From Mycobacterium sp. 852002-50816_SCH5313054-b (GTDB lineage: Bacteria > Actinomycetota > Actinomycetes > Mycobacteriales > Mycobacteriaceae), in assembly GCF_001667185.1 (NCBI RefSeq), contig NZ_LZIC01000034.1:1-64000 (forward strand): DNA of 64,000 nt. The letters are read 5' to 3'. The translations under genes were made by a program, and so were the position numbers. Below are positions 1-9,699 of this stretch, piece by piece. Position 1 is the stretch's first letter. Every line of letters begins with the position of its first letter. The notes under the pieces were generated by a model. That model was not told the origin of the DNA. It saw nothing but the letters and a program-made list of their open reading frames with translations, and did no database searches.

Positions 1-77
1 ACCGCACCCCACTCGGCCATTTCACCCCTCTGACGTGTCGTTTTCGGAGATCACGGTTGCGGAGCGACCGGCCTGCA

Positions 78-96
78 CGGGCCATCGGGTGGCCCG
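78..96 (+). terminator. Hairpin upstream of mraZ, possible terminator
   Basis: A perfect 7-bp stem, CGGGCCA and TGGCCCG, encloses a five-base loop. No U-tract follows, as is common for mycobacterial hairpins. It could end a gene lying before the window or act in the mraZ leader. Bases 1-150 show no convincing gene. Confidence 0.35.
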
Positions 97-150
97 GTGA
101 CGACCGGTGGTGGCGGATAACCCGGAAAAGTCGGCGACGACACCCCATCA

Positions 151-186
151 ATGGGGCAAAGTGGGGGACTGTGGGGTATGGTGGCT
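151..186 (+). promoter_or_regulatory. Probable MraZ operator (10-bp spaced repeats)
   Basis: GTGG or TGGGG units begin at 152, 161, 171 and 181, one per helical turn (atgggg, gtgggg, gtgggg, gtggct). MraZ of many bacteria binds three or more such direct repeats with 10-bp spacing ahead of its own operon. The position 36 to 71 bases upstream of the mraZ start fits autoregulation of the whole division cluster. The last unit is weakest. Confidence 0.6.
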
Positions 187-221
187 GAAGTGTTTGGGTG
201 ACCGGTGTGGGAGGTGAGCTG

Positions 222-653
222 GTGTTTCTCGGCACCTACACGCCCAAACTCGACGACAAGGGGCGACTGACGTTGCCCGCCAAGTTCCGCGACTCGTTGG
301 CAGGGGGGTTGATGGTCACCAAGAGCCAAGACCACAGCCTCGCCGTCTACCCGCGGACGGAATTCGAGCAGCTGGCGCGGCGGGCGAGCAAGACGTCGCG
401 CAGCAACCCCGAGGCGCGAGCGTTCCTGCGCAACCTCGCCGCCGGCACCGACGAGCAGCATCCCGACGCGCAGGGGCGGATCACGTTGTCGGCCGACCAC
501 CGCCGGTACGCGAACCTGTCCAAGGATTGCGTGGTGATCGGTGCCGTCGATTACCTCGAGATCTGGGATGCGCAAGCCTGGCACGACTACCAGCAGACCC
601 ACGAAGAGAACTTCTCCGCGGCCAGCGATGAAGCACTCGGCGACATTATCTGA
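222..653 (+). CDS. mraZ: Transcriptional regulator MraZ
   Basis: MraZ is a DNA-binding regulator of the dcw operon, built from two AbrB-like SpoVT domains that assemble into a ring. The 143-residue product starts [15 protein letters not shown] and carries the two conserved halves, each with a D-x-K/Q-GR-x-T/LP type motif (DDKGRLTLP near residue 10, DAQGRITLS near residue 82). The GTG at 222 is chosen because GGAGGTGAG lies five bases upstream and the length equals the M. tuberculosis protein; a longer in-frame start at 198 lacks this support. It is the first gene of the cluster and probably represses itself through the repeats at 151-186. Confidence 0.95.
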   Translation: MFLGTYTPKLDDKGRLTLPAKFRDSLAGGLMVTKSQDHSLAVYPRTEFEQLARRASKTSRSNPEARAFLRNLAAGTDEQHPDAQGRITLSADHRRYANLSKDCVVIGAVDYLEIWDAQAWHDYQQTHEENFSAASDEALGDII

Positions 654-780
654 GGCGCGTGCCCGTGCATCGTGGCCTCTGCCCGAACCGACCCTGGCGT
701 ACTTCCCCAACGCCAGGTTCGCGCCTTCGGACAGGGACCCGGGTGCAGGGGCCGCCCGCCAGGTCCGGGGAGGCGTTGCG

Positions 781-1803
781 GTGGCAGATGTTTCGGACAA
801 CTTCGGCCACGTGCCCGTCTTGCTGCAGCGCTGCGTCGAGCTGCTCACCCCCGCCCTGACGCGTCACCACCCGGACGGCTCGGGAGCGGTCCTCGTCGAC
901 GCCACCCTCGGCGCGGGTGGGCACGCGGAGCGCTTCCTCACCGACTTGCCCGGCCTGCGGCTGATCGGGCTCGACCGCGACCCCAGCGCGCTGGACATCG
1001 CCGGGCGGCGGCTGGCGCCGTTCGCCGACCGAGTCACGCTGGTGCAGACCCGGTATGACGGCCTCGCCGGAGCCCTCGACGAATCCGGCTACGCCGCAGT
1101 CGAATCCGTCGATGGCATGCTCTTCGACCTCGGCGTCTCCTCCATGCAGCTCGATCGCGCCGAACGCGGCTTCGCGTACGCCCAGGACGCACCGCTGGAC
1201 ATGCGGATGGATCCGACGTCGCCGCTGACCGCGGCCGACATCGTGAACACCTACGACGAGGCGGCGCTGGCCGACATCCTGCACCGCTACGGCGAGGAGC
1301 GCTTCGCGCGCCGCATCGCCGTGCAGATCGTCCGCCAGCGCGCCCGGACCCCGTTCACCTCGACCGCAGAGCTGGTAGCCCTGCTCTACCAAGCGATTCC
1401 GGCGCCCGCCCGCCGCACCGGCGGGCATCCGGCCAAGCGCACCTTCCAGGCGCTGCGGGTCGCCGTGAACGACGAACTGACCTCGCTGCGCGACGCACTG
1501 CCCGCCGCACTGGACGCGCTGCGCGTGGGCGGACGCATCGCGGTGTTGGCCTACCAGTCGCTGGAGGACCGGATCGTCAAGCGCGTGTTCGCGGAGGCGG
1601 TCGCCTCGCGGACGCCGGTGGACCTTCCGTTCGAACTTCCCGGCCACGAGCCGCAATTCCGGTCGTTGACGCGCGGCGCCGAACGCGCGGACGCGGCCGA
1701 GATCGACCGCAACCCCCGCAGTGCCGCCGTGCGATTACGGGCCTTGCAACGGCTGGAGCAGCGGGTGCAATCACAGCACGCGAGTGGGAAAGGCGACTCA
1801 TGA
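781..1803 (+). CDS. rsmH: 16S rRNA (cytosine-1402 N4)-methyltransferase RsmH
   Basis: RsmH (MraW) methylates C1402 of 16S rRNA using SAM. The protein shows [10 protein letters not shown] at the start, the SAM-binding loop [22 protein letters not shown], then [11 protein letters not shown] and the C-terminal [11 protein letters not shown] motif. The GTG at 781 is chosen because GGGGAGG lies seven bases upstream; it gives 340 residues. The same frame stays open upstream and encodes a peptide ([16 protein letters not shown]) resembling the annotated N-terminus of the M. tuberculosis protein as I recall it, but no ATG, GTG or TTG starts it nearby except ATG 628 inside mraZ, which has no ribosome site. 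It overlaps the next gene by four bases. Confidence 0.9.
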   Translation: MADVSDNFGHVPVLLQRCVELLTPALTRHHPDGSGAVLVDATLGAGGHAERFLTDLPGLRLIGLDRDPSALDIAGRRLAPFADRVTLVQTRYDGLAGALDESGYAAVESVDGMLFDLGVSSMQLDRAERGFAYAQDAPLDMRMDPTSPLTAADIVNTYDEAALADILHRYGEERFARRIAVQIVRQRARTPFTSTAELVALLYQAIPAPARRTGGHPAKRTFQALRVAVNDELTSLRDALPAALDALRVGGRIAVLAYQSLEDRIVKRVFAEAVASRTPVDLPFELPGHEPQFRSLTRGAERADAAEIDRNPRSAAVRLRALQRLEQRVQSQHASGKGDS

Positions 1804-2981
1804 AGGTAAAGCGCGAGGCGCCGAAGCGCCGCGGTGGCGGTGACCGCCGCGGCGGACGCGACGGTTCCACCCGCAAGGGCAGGCGCGCCGCCGCCGACTC
1901 GGTGTCGCCGCGGCGCACCCGGCCGGCGTCGGCGAACGCCCGCGAGGCCGGGGCGAACAAGTCCGGGCCGCAGACCAGCCCCATCGCCCGGCCGGCGGAG
2001 CGGCCCGGCCGGCCCAAAAGCGCGAGCCAGGCCAAGGCTCGCGCCAAAGCGCGGAAAGCCAAGGCGCCCAAGGCTGTTCGCCCCCGGTTGTCCGAGCGCC
2101 TGGCCATCCGGCTCGCGTCGGTCGACCTGCGGCCGCGCACGCTGGCGGCCAAGGTTCCGTTCGTCGTCCTGATCATCGGCGCGCTCGGCCTCGGCCTGGG
2201 CCTGACGCTGTGGTTGTCCACCGCCTCCGCCGAGCGCTCGTACCAGCTGAGCCACGCCCGCGCGAAGAACCGGATGCTGCAGGAGCAGAAGGAGGCGCTG
2301 GAACGCGATGTGCGCGAGGCGGAATCCGCGCCGGCGCTGGCCGAGGCGGCCCGCAAGCAAGGCATGATCCCGACCAGGGACACCGCGCACCTGGTCCAGG
2401 ACCCGTCGGGCAACTGGGTGGTGGTGGGCACCCCGAAGCCGGCCGACGGCGTCCCGCCGCCGCCGCTGAACACCAAGCTCTCCGACGCGCCACCGCCGGC
2501 CCCGCCGCCGCCGGCGCTCCCGCCGGAGGTCCCGGTCCGGGTGCCACCCGCGCCCGGGGGCCCGGCGGTGCCGGCCAGGCCGGGTCCGGAGGCCTTGTTG
2601 CGCGCCCCGGACGGGTCGTCGACGGTGGGCGGCCAGCACCTGCCCTCGCAGCCGACCGCGCCGTTGCCGGGGATGCCCGGCGGCCCGGCCACCGGGCAGT
2701 TCCAGGGTGTCGTGCCCTTGCCGGGGTTGCCCGGCCCGGCGGCAGCCGCGACCGCCCCGGGGCCCGCCGAGGTGCCGATCCCGTTGGGCGGCTTGCCCGT
2801 TGCTCCCGTCCCGGCGACCCTACCGGCGGAGGTGCCGGTTCCGGTGCGGCCGGGGATCGCGTCGGGCGCCCCCCAGGTGGTGGCCCCGGTCGTCCCCGGC
2901 GTCCCGGCGCAGCCCGGTGTGCCGGCTAACGGCGGACAGGTCGGCCCCCTGACCGCCGCGACGCCGGGCGCCGCCCGGTGA
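1800..2981 (+). CDS. FtsL-like proline-rich membrane protein
   Basis: This 393-residue protein corresponds to Rv2164c, described as the mycobacterial FtsL-like divisome protein. The first 115 residues are very basic (Lys, Arg and Ala rich) and cytoplasmic. One membrane segment follows at about 121-141 ([21 protein letters not shown]), then a short leucine-zipper-like coiled coil (residues about 150-185, [20 protein letters not shown]). The rest is a long periplasmic proline and glycine-rich tail. FtsL normally joins FtsQ and FtsB and sits next to ftsI, as here. The ATG overlaps the rsmH stop. The FtsL assignment rests on position and topology; primary sequence similarity to FtsL is slight. 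Confidence 0.8.
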   Translation: MKVKREAPKRRGGGDRRGGRDGSTRKGRRAAADSVSPRRTRPASANAREAGANKSGPQTSPIARPAERPGRPKSASQAKARAKARKAKAPKAVRPRLSERLAIRLASVDLRPRTLAAKVPFVVLIIGALGLGLGLTLWLSTASAERSYQLSHARAKNRMLQEQKEALERDVREAESAPALAEAARKQGMIPTRDTAHLVQDPSGNWVVVGTPKPADGVPPPPLNTKLSDAPPPAPPPPALPPEVPVRVPPAPGGPAVPARPGPEALLRAPDGSSTVGGQHLPSQPTAPLPGMPGGPATGQFQGVVPLPGLPGPAAAATAPGPAEVPIPLGGLPVAPVPATLPAEVPVPVRPGIASGAPQVVAPVVPGVPAQPGVPANGGQVGPLTAATPGAAR

Positions 2982-5053
2982 GCCGCGGCGACGCCGGGCG
3001 CACGAGCCGGTCGCAGTCCGCGCGGTCGACCCGCGGTCCCGGTAAACCGCAGGAGCCCAGGGGGGTCCGGCAACCGAAGCGGGCCCGTAAGCCCAAGCAA
3101 GCCCCGCAGCCGCCGGACGCGCGCGGGCCGAAGATGTTCCGGAAAGCCAAGGAGTCCAAGCAAACCCGCGCCGACGCGCGGCCCGACACCGTGGGCGCCG
3201 GTCACTCGGCGCGGCAGCGGCGCACCCGCCAGATCGTGGAAGTGGGGTCGCGCGGCGCGTCGTTCGTCTTCCGGCACCGGGCCGGCAACGCCGTCATCCT
3301 GGTGCTGATGCTGGTCGCGGGTGCCCAGCTGTTCATGCTGCAGGTCAAGGACGCCCCCAAGCTGCGGGCCCAGGCGGCCGGCCAGCTCAAGGTCACCGAC
3401 GTCGAGAAGGCGGTGCGCGGCAGCATCGTCGACCGCAACAACCAACAGCTGGCGTTCACCATCGAGTCGCGAGCGTTGACGTTCCAGCCCAAGAGGATTC
3501 GCCAGCAACTCGAAGATGCGAAGCGGAAGAATTCGGCCGCCCCCGACCCGCAGGAGCGGCTGCGCGACATCGCCAAGGAGGTCTCCACCCGGCTGAACAA
3601 CAAGCCGGACTACCAGACCGTGCTGAAGAAGCTGCAGAGCAATGACAACTTCGTCTACCTGGCGCGCGCCGTCGACCCGGCCGTGTCCAGCGCGATCTCC
3701 GAGAAGTATCCCGAGGTCGGCTCCGAGCGGCAGGATCTGCGCCAGTATCCCGGCGGATCGCTGGCGGCCAACATCGTCGGCGGCATCGACTGGGACGGCC
3801 ACGGGCTGCTGGGGTTGGAGGATTCGCTGGACTCGGTGCTGTCGGGGACCGACGGCTCGGTCACCTACGACCGCGGGTCCGACGGCGTCGTCATCCCCGG
3901 CAGCTACCGCAACCGGCACCGGGCGGTCAACGGGTCGACGGTCCAGCTGACCCTGGACGACGACATCCAGTTCTACGTGCAGCAGCAGGTCCAGCAGGCC
4001 AAGAATCTGTCTGGGGCGCATAATGTTTCGGCCGTGGTGCTCGACTCGAAGACCGGCGAGGTGCTGGCCATGGCCAACGACAACACCTTCGACCCCTCCC
4101 AGGACATCGGACGCCAGGGCGACAGGCAGCTGGGCAACCTGGTGGTGTCCTCGCCCTTCGAGCCCGGATCGGTGAACAAGGTGATCACCGCGTCCTCGGT
4201 CATCGAATACGGGCTGAGTAACCCCGACGAGGTGTTGCACGTGCCCGGCTCGATCCAGATGGGCGGGGTTTCGATCCACGACGCCTGGGACCACGGCGTG
4301 ATGCCCTACACCACCACCGGCGTGTTCGGGAAGTCGTCGAACGTCGGCACCCTGATGCTGGCGCAGCGCGTCGGCCCGGAGCGCTTCTATGACATGGTCC
4401 GCAAGTTCGGGCTGGGCCAGCGCACCAACGTCGGGCTGCCCGGTGAGAGCGCGGGGCTGGTCCCGCCCATCGACCAATGGTCGGGCAGCACCTTCTCCAA
4501 CCTGCCTATCGGCCAGGGCCTTTCGATGACCCTGCTGCAGATGACCGACATGTACCAGACCATCGCCAACGACGGCCTGCGGGTACCGCCGCGGATCATC
4601 AAGGCCACCATCGCACCCGACGGCACCCGGACCGAGGAACCGCACCCCGAAGGTGTCCGGGTGGTCTCGCCGCAGACCGCGCAGACCGTGCGCGGCATGC
4701 TGCGCGCCGTCGTGCAAAAGGACCCGATGGGCTACCAACAGGGCACCGGGTCGGCGGCCGCGGTGTCCGGTTACCAGATGGCCGGCAAGACGGGCACCGC
4801 CCAGCAGATCAACCCCGGGTGCGGCTGCTACTTCGACGACGTCTACTGGATCACGTTCGCCGGCATGGCCACCGTCGACAATCCCCGCTACGTCATCGGC
4901 ATCATGATGGACAACCCGCAGCGCAACGCCGACGGCTCGCCCGGGCATTCGGCGGCCCCGCTGTTCCACAACATCGCCGGCTGGCTGATGCAGCGGGAGA
5001 ACGTGCCGCTGTCACCGGATCCCGGCCCGCCGCTGACGTTGCAGGCCACCTAG
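2978..5053 (+). CDS. pbpB: Penicillin-binding protein 3, septal transpeptidase PbpB/FtsI
   Basis: PbpB is the class B penicillin-binding protein that cross-links septal peptidoglycan. It has a basic N-terminal tail of about 95 residues, one membrane anchor (about 105-122, AVILVLMLVAGAQLFML), a dimerisation domain and a transpeptidase domain. The active-site triad is visible: SxxK as SVNK with Ser398, SxN as SSN at 453-455, and KTG at 604-606. At 691 residues it is slightly longer than the M. tuberculosis protein, mainly in the tail. The GTG start overlaps the ftsL-like stop by four bases. Confidence 0.95.
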   Translation: MSRGDAGRTSRSQSARSTRGPGKPQEPRGVRQPKRARKPKQAPQPPDARGPKMFRKAKESKQTRADARPDTVGAGHSARQRRTRQIVEVGSRGASFVFRHRAGNAVILVLMLVAGAQLFMLQVKDAPKLRAQAAGQLKVTDVEKAVRGSIVDRNNQQLAFTIESRALTFQPKRIRQQLEDAKRKNSAAPDPQERLRDIAKEVSTRLNNKPDYQTVLKKLQSNDNFVYLARAVDPAVSSAISEKYPEVGSERQDLRQYPGGSLAANIVGGIDWDGHGLLGLEDSLDSVLSGTDGSVTYDRGSDGVVIPGSYRNRHRAVNGSTVQLTLDDDIQFYVQQQVQQAKNLSGAHNVSAVVLDSKTGEVLAMANDNTFDPSQDIGRQGDRQLGNLVVSSPFEPGSVNKVITASSVIEYGLSNPDEVLHVPGSIQMGGVSIHDAWDHGVMPYTTTGVFGKSSNVGTLMLAQRVGPERFYDMVRKFGLGQRTNVGLPGESAGLVPPIDQWSGSTFSNLPIGQGLSMTLLQMTDMYQTIANDGLRVPPRIIKATIAPDGTRTEEPHPEGVRVVSPQTAQTVRGMLRAVVQKDPMGYQQGTGSAAAVSGYQMAGKTGTAQQINPGCGCYFDDVYWITFAGMATVDNPRYVIGIMMDNPQRNADGSPGHSAAPLFHNIAGWLMQRENVPLSPDPGPPLTLQAT

Positions 5054-5057
5054 GGGT

Positions 5058-5073
5058 GGCCGCACGGGCGGCC
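5058..5073. terminator. Bidirectional terminator hairpin between pbpB and a convergent gene
   Basis: GGCCGC and GCGGCC form a six-bp stem around ACGG, five bases after the pbpB stop and 25 bases past the end of the convergent lipoprotein gene. It is symmetric, so it could serve both strands. No U-tract is present. Confidence 0.5.
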
Positions 5074-5097
5074 GGCCCGGGCAGGCCCGCAGCCGGT

Positions 5098-5349
5098 TCA
5101 GCCCTTCTTCTTGGCCGGGGCGTCCTGGCAGCCCTGAATCCACTCCTGCTGGTTGAGGCCCTGAGCCTGATTCGTCGCCCAGGAGCCGCAGATGGTCGAG
5201 GCGCCCATCATGCCGGCCTGGGTCTGGACCAAGTCATTGCCGTCGGCGAACGTGAATCCCTTGTGGTAGGCGTCGCTGTGGCCGGCTGAGCCGCACGCGG
5301 TGAGGGCGGCGGCGGTGAGCAGGCCCGCTGCGGCGAGAGTGATCTTCAT
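5098..5349 (-). CDS. Small putative lipoprotein
   Basis: This 83-residue product has a lipoprotein signal peptide: MKITLAAAGLLTAAALTAC with a lipobox LTAC and Cys19 as the lipidated residue. The mature part is only about 65 residues and holds two further cysteines (in TICGSW and IQGCQD), which could form a disulfide, and ends in KKKG. I do not recognise a family. It is transcribed against the dcw operon in the gap between pbpB and murE, a slot where M. tuberculosis carries a PE_PGRS gene and several others. Function unknown. Confidence 0.75.
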   Translation of the reverse strand: MKITLAAAGLLTAAALTACGSAGHSDAYHKGFTFADGNDLVQTQAGMMGASTICGSWATNQAQGLNQQEWIQGCQDAPAKKKG

Positions 5350-5558
5350 GGTTTGGACCCTTCATCCGGTGGCGGCCGGGTTGCCGCTACCCGGCCAATG
5401 CGCCGGGCATCCGAAGGTTGCGGCAACGGCCTGAAGGAATCTTGGGGAGCAGAGACTGAATCGGGACGGGCCGCGGGTAACCCCCGGGGCCGGTGCGGCT
5501 AGGTAGGGTGTCAGGGCTGATCGTGGCGACAGGGGTGACGTCGGAGGGAGGTGCGGCT

Positions 5559-7097
5559 GTGGTCTCGGTGCCCACTGATTTGCGCCCCCGCGCCGGCTCG
5601 GGCGCCCGGTTGTCCGCGCTGGCGGCCCAGGTCGGCGCGGTGCTGGCCGACGGGGTCGCCGTTGTCGACCCCACCGTCACCGGTGTGACCCTGCGCGCGC
5701 AGGACGTGCGGTCCGGCGACCTGTTCGCCGCGCTGCCGGGCTCGACCACGCACGGCGCCCGCTTTGCCGGTGACGCGATCGAACGCGGTGCCGTGGCGGT
5801 GCTCACCGACGCCGCCGGCGTCGCAGAGATGGCCTCCCACGCCGGCGCGGTGCCCACCCTGGTGCACCCGGCGCCCCGCCGCGTGCTCGGCGGCCTGGCC
5901 GCCGCGGTGTACAGCAACCCGTCCGAGAAGGTCACCGTCATCGGGATCACCGGGACGTCGGGCAAGACGACCACGACCTATCTGGTCGAGTCCGGGCTGC
6001 GGGCCGGCGGCCGCACGGCCGGGCTGATCGGCACCATCGGCATCCGCATCGACGGCGCCGACATCCCGAGCGCGCTGACCACCCCGGAGGCCCCCGACCT
6101 GCAGGCGATGCTCGCGGCGATGGCCGAGCGCGGGGTGGACACCGTGGTCATGGAGGCCTCCAGCCACGCGCTGACCCTGGGCCGCGTGGACGGCACCACG
6201 TTCGCGGTGGGCGCCTTCACCAACCTCTCGCGCGACCACCTCGACTTCCACCCCACGATGGCCGACTACTTCGAGGCCAAGGCCGTGCTGTTCGACCCCG
6301 CCTCGCCGCTGCGCGCCGACACCGCGGTGGTGTGCATCGACGACGACGCCGGGCGCGCGATGGCCGAGCGCGCCGGCGACGCGATCACCGTCAGCGCCGC
6401 CGGCCAATCGGCCCACTGGCGCGCCACGGACGTGGCGCCGATGGGCGCCGGGGGACAGGAGTTCACGGTCGTGGATCCCGCCGGCGTGCACCATCGCGTC
6501 GGCGTCCGGTTGCCGGGCCATTACAACGTCGCCAATTGCCTTGTCGCGCTGGCGATTCTGGATACGGTGGGGGTTTCCCCCGAGCAGGCGGCGCCGGGCT
6601 TGCTGCAGACCCGCGTGCCCGGACGGCTGGAGGAGGTCGACCGCGGCCAGGAATTCCTCGCGCTGGTCGACTACGCCCACAAGCCGGGCGCGCTGCGGGC
6701 CGTGCTGACCGCACTGGCGCGGCCCGGTCGCCGGCTGGCGGTGGTGTTCGGCGCGGGCGGCGAGCGCGACCCGGGCAAGCGGGCGCCGATGGGCGAAATC
6801 GCCGCCGAGCTGGCAGATTTGGTGATCGTCACCGACGACAACCCGCGCGGTGAGGACCCCGCGGCGATCCGCCGCGAGATCCTGGCCGGGGCCGCCCAGG
6901 GCGCCGCCGAGGTCGTCGAGATCGCCGATCGCCGCGCGGCGATCGACCACGCGGTGGCCTGGGCCGGCCCCGGCGACGTGGTGCTGGTCGCCGGCAAGGG
7001 CCACGAAACCGGGCAGCGAGCCGCAGGGCAGACGCGCCCGTTCGACGACCGCGTGGAGCTTGCGGAGGCGCTGCAGGCCCGAAGGACTCGGCAGTGA
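5559..7097 (+). CDS. murE: UDP-MurNAc-L-Ala-D-Glu:meso-DAP ligase MurE
   Basis: MurE adds meso-diaminopimelate to UDP-MurNAc-dipeptide in the cytoplasm. The ATP loop [12 protein letters not shown] has Lys136, and the DNPR motif that selects meso-DAP is at 427-430. LSRDHLDFH and the carbamylated-lysine region (DYFEAKA) are present. I place the start at GTG 5559 because GGAGGGAGG lies seven bases upstream, giving 512 residues. GTG 5493 or 5523 would add up to 22 residues and cannot be excluded, since the M. tuberculosis protein is annotated at 535. The stop overlaps murF by four bases. Confidence 0.93.
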   Translation: MVSVPTDLRPRAGSGARLSALAAQVGAVLADGVAVVDPTVTGVTLRAQDVRSGDLFAALPGSTTHGARFAGDAIERGAVAVLTDAAGVAEMASHAGAVPTLVHPAPRRVLGGLAAAVYSNPSEKVTVIGITGTSGKTTTTYLVESGLRAGGRTAGLIGTIGIRIDGADIPSALTTPEAPDLQAMLAAMAERGVDTVVMEASSHALTLGRVDGTTFAVGAFTNLSRDHLDFHPTMADYFEAKAVLFDPASPLRADTAVVCIDDDAGRAMAERAGDAITVSAAGQSAHWRATDVAPMGAGGQEFTVVDPAGVHHRVGVRLPGHYNVANCLVALAILDTVGVSPEQAAPGLLQTRVPGRLEEVDRGQEFLALVDYAHKPGALRAVLTALARPGRRLAVVFGAGGERDPGKRAPMGEIAAELADLVIVTDDNPRGEDPAAIRREILAGAAQGAAEVVEIADRRAAIDHAVAWAGPGDVVLVAGKGHETGQRAAGQTRPFDDRVELAEALQARRTRQ

Positions 7098-8623
7098 TCG
7101 ACCTGACCGTCGCCCGGATCGCCCAAATCGTCGGCGGCACACTGGCCGACATCTCGCCGGAGGCAGCGGCGGACCGCCGCGTCACCGGAACCGTCGAATT
7201 CGACTCGCGCAAAGTCGGCCCGGGCGGGCTGTTCCTGGCGCTGCCCGGGGCGCGCTCCGACGGGCATGACCACGCGGCCGCGGCGACCGCGGCCGGTGCG
7301 GTCGCCGTGCTGGCGGCCCGGCCGGTCGGGGTGCCCGCCATCGTGGTCGAACCCCGGCCCCGCGCCGCCGGGGGCGGCCTGGCCGGGGTGCTCGAGCACG
7401 ACGCCGACGGTTCCGGTGCGGCGGTGCTGGCCGCGCTGGCCAAGCTGGCCCGGGCGGTGGCGGCCGAACTTGTCGCGGGCGGCCTGAGGATCATCGGGAT
7501 CACCGGGTCGTCGGGAAAGACCTCGACCAAGGACCTGGTGGCCGCCGTGCTCGATCCGTTGGGTGAGGTGATCGCCCCGCCCGGATCGTTCAACAACGAG
7601 CTGGGCCACCCCTGGACCGTGCTGCGCGCGACCCGTAGCACGGACTACCTCATTCTCGAGATGTCGGCGCGGCATCCCGGCAACATCGCCGCGCTGGCCG
7701 ACATCGCCCCGCCGTCGATCGGGGTGGTCCTCAATGTCGGCACCGCCCATCTCGGCGAGTTCGGCTCCCGGGAAGCCATCGCGCGCACCAAAGCCGAACT
7801 GCCACAAGCCGTTACGTCATCCGGCGTCGTCATCCTCAACGTCGACGACCCGGTCGTGGCCGCGATGGCCCAGGTCACCGCGGCCCGGGTGGTCCGGGTC
7901 AGCCGCGCTCCCCACACCGCGTCGGGACCCAGCGACGTGTGGGCCGAGGGAGTGTCGCTCGACGAATTGGCCAGGCCGCGCTTTACCCTGCACGCGATGG
8001 ACAGCGCAGTCGACGTGCGGCTCGGCGTGTTCGGCGACCATCAGGTCACCAACGCGCTGTGCGCCGGCGCGGTCGCGCTGCAATGCGGCGCCGGGGTCGA
8101 ACAGGTGGCCGCCGCGCTGCAAGCCGCGGGCCCGGTGTCGCGGCATCGCATGCACGTCACCACCCGCGCCGACGGCGTCACGGTGATCGACGACGCGTAC
8201 AACGCCAACCCCGACTCGATGCGGGCCGGGCTGCAGGCGCTCGCCTGGATCGCTCACGGCGGCGGGGAAGGGCCCGCCGAAAAGCGCAGGAGTTGGGCGG
8301 TGCTGGGCGAGATGGCCGAGCTCGGCGAGGACGCGATAACCGAGCACGATCGCATCGGCCGGCTCGCGGTGCGCTTAGATGTGTCACGACTCGTTGTCGT
8401 GGGAACCGGGAGGTCGATGAGCGCCATGCACCACGGGGCGGTCATGGAGGGCTCCTGGGGCACGGAGTCGGTCAGCGTGCCCGGCGCCGACGCCGCCCTG
8501 GCGTTGTTGCGGGCCGAGGTGCAACCCGGCGACGTGGTCCTGGTCAAGGCGTCCAACGCGGCAGGCCTGGGCGCGCTGGCCGAGGCGCTGGCCTCGGATG
8601 ACCCGGACGGGGCGCGCCCGTGA
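7094..8623 (+). CDS. murF: UDP-MurNAc-tripeptide:D-Ala-D-Ala ligase MurF
   Basis: MurF adds the D-Ala-D-Ala dipeptide to complete UDP-MurNAc-pentapeptide. The ATP-binding loop [12 protein letters not shown] contains Lys142, and the family's central region [11 protein letters not shown] and [11 protein letters not shown] follow. [11 protein letters not shown] near residue 365 is the typical MurF C-terminal-domain motif. At 509 residues it matches the M. tuberculosis enzyme. The GTG start overlaps the murE stop and the end overlaps mraY, each by four bases. Confidence 0.95.
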   Translation: MIDLTVARIAQIVGGTLADISPEAAADRRVTGTVEFDSRKVGPGGLFLALPGARSDGHDHAAAATAAGAVAVLAARPVGVPAIVVEPRPRAAGGGLAGVLEHDADGSGAAVLAALAKLARAVAAELVAGGLRIIGITGSSGKTSTKDLVAAVLDPLGEVIAPPGSFNNELGHPWTVLRATRSTDYLILEMSARHPGNIAALADIAPPSIGVVLNVGTAHLGEFGSREAIARTKAELPQAVTSSGVVILNVDDPVVAAMAQVTAARVVRVSRAPHTASGPSDVWAEGVSLDELARPRFTLHAMDSAVDVRLGVFGDHQVTNALCAGAVALQCGAGVEQVAAALQAAGPVSRHRMHVTTRADGVTVIDDAYNANPDSMRAGLQALAWIAHGGGEGPAEKRRSWAVLGEMAELGEDAITEHDRIGRLAVRLDVSRLVVVGTGRSMSAMHHGAVMEGSWGTESVSVPGADAALALLRAEVQPGDVVLVKASNAAGLGALAEALASDDPDGARP

Positions 8624-9699
8624 GACAGATCCTCATCGCCGTCGCCATCGCGCTGACCGTCTCGATCCTGTTGACGCCGGCGCTGATCCGGCTGTTCACC
8701 AAGCAGGGTTTTGGCCACCAGATCCGCGAGGACGGCCCGCCGACCCACCACGCCAAGCGCGGCACGCCGTCGATGGGCGGCGTGGCGATCCTGGCCGGCA
8801 TCTGGGCGGGATACCTCGGCACGCACCTCGCGGGGCTGGCGTTCGACGGCGAGGGCATCTCGGCGTCGGGTCTGCTGGTGCTGGGCCTGGCCACCGTGCT
8901 CGGCGGCGTCGGGTTCCTCGACGACCTGATCAAGATCCGCCGCTCGCGCAACCTCGGGCTGAACAAGACGGCCAAGACCGTCGGCCAGATCGCCGCCGCG
9001 GTGCTGTTCGGGGTGCTGGTCCTGCAGTTCCACAGCGCCAACGGCCTGACCCCGGCCAGCGCGAACCTGTCCTACGTCCGCGAAATCGCCACCGTCACAC
9101 TGGCTCCCGGACTGTTCGTGCTGTTCTGCGTGGTGATCGTCAGCGCCTGGTCCAACGCGGTCAACTTCACCGACGGCCTGGACGGGCTGGCAGCGGGCTG
9201 CATGGCGATGGTCACCGCCGCCTACGTGCTGATCACCTTCTGGCAGTACCGCAACGCGTGCGTCACCGCCCCGGGGCTGGGCTGCTACAACGTGCGCGAT
9301 CCGCTGGACCTGGCAATCATCGCGGCCGCCACCGCCGGCGCCTGCATCGGCTTTTTGTGGTGGAACGCCGCCCCGGCCAAGATCTTCATGGGCGACACCG
9401 GCTCCCTGGCGCTGGGCGGGATCATCGCCGGCCTGTCGGTCACCAGCCGCACCGAGATCCTCGCCGTCGTGCTGGGCTCGCTGTTCGTCGCGGAGGTCAC
9501 CTCCGTGGTGCTGCAGATCCTGGCCTTCCGCACCACCGGGCGCCGGGTGTTCCGGATGGCGCCCTTCCACCACCATTTCGAGTTGGCCGGCTGGGCCGAA
9601 ACGACGGTGATCATCCGCTTCTGGCTACTCACCGCGATCGCCTGCGGCCTGGGCGTGGCCCTCTTCTACGGTGAGTGGCTGGCCACCGTCGGTGCGTGA
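8620..9699 (+). CDS. mraY: Phospho-MurNAc-pentapeptide transferase MraY
   Basis: MraY moves phospho-MurNAc-pentapeptide to undecaprenyl phosphate, making lipid I at the inner face of the membrane. About ten hydrophobic segments are visible. Family motifs include GTPSMGG (near 48), GFLDDLIKI with the catalytic aspartate pair, [24 protein letters not shown] and [10 protein letters not shown]. The 359-residue length equals that of M. tuberculosis MraY. The GTG start overlaps murF by four bases. Confidence 0.96.
   Translation: MRQILIAVAIALTVSILLTPALIRLFTKQGFGHQIREDGPPTHHAKRGTPSMGGVAILAGIWAGYLGTHLAGLAFDGEGISASGLLVLGLATVLGGVGFLDDLIKIRRSRNLGLNKTAKTVGQIAAAVLFGVLVLQFHSANGLTPASANLSYVREIATVTLAPGLFVLFCVVIVSAWSNAVNFTDGLDGLAAGCMAMVTAAYVLITFWQYRNACVTAPGLGCYNVRDPLDLAIIAAATAGACIGFLWWNAAPAKIFMGDTGSLALGGIIAGLSVTSRTEILAVVLGSLFVAEVTSVVLQILAFRTTGRRVFRMAPFHHHFELAGWAETTVIIRFWLLTAIACGLGVALFYGEWLATVGA

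Noticed and set aside
1577-4969. An 1130-codon minus-strand open frame opposite ftsL-like and pbpB
   Set aside because: High GC makes long antisense frames common. The translation is low-complexity and lacks any domain, whereas the plus strand encodes full family motifs.
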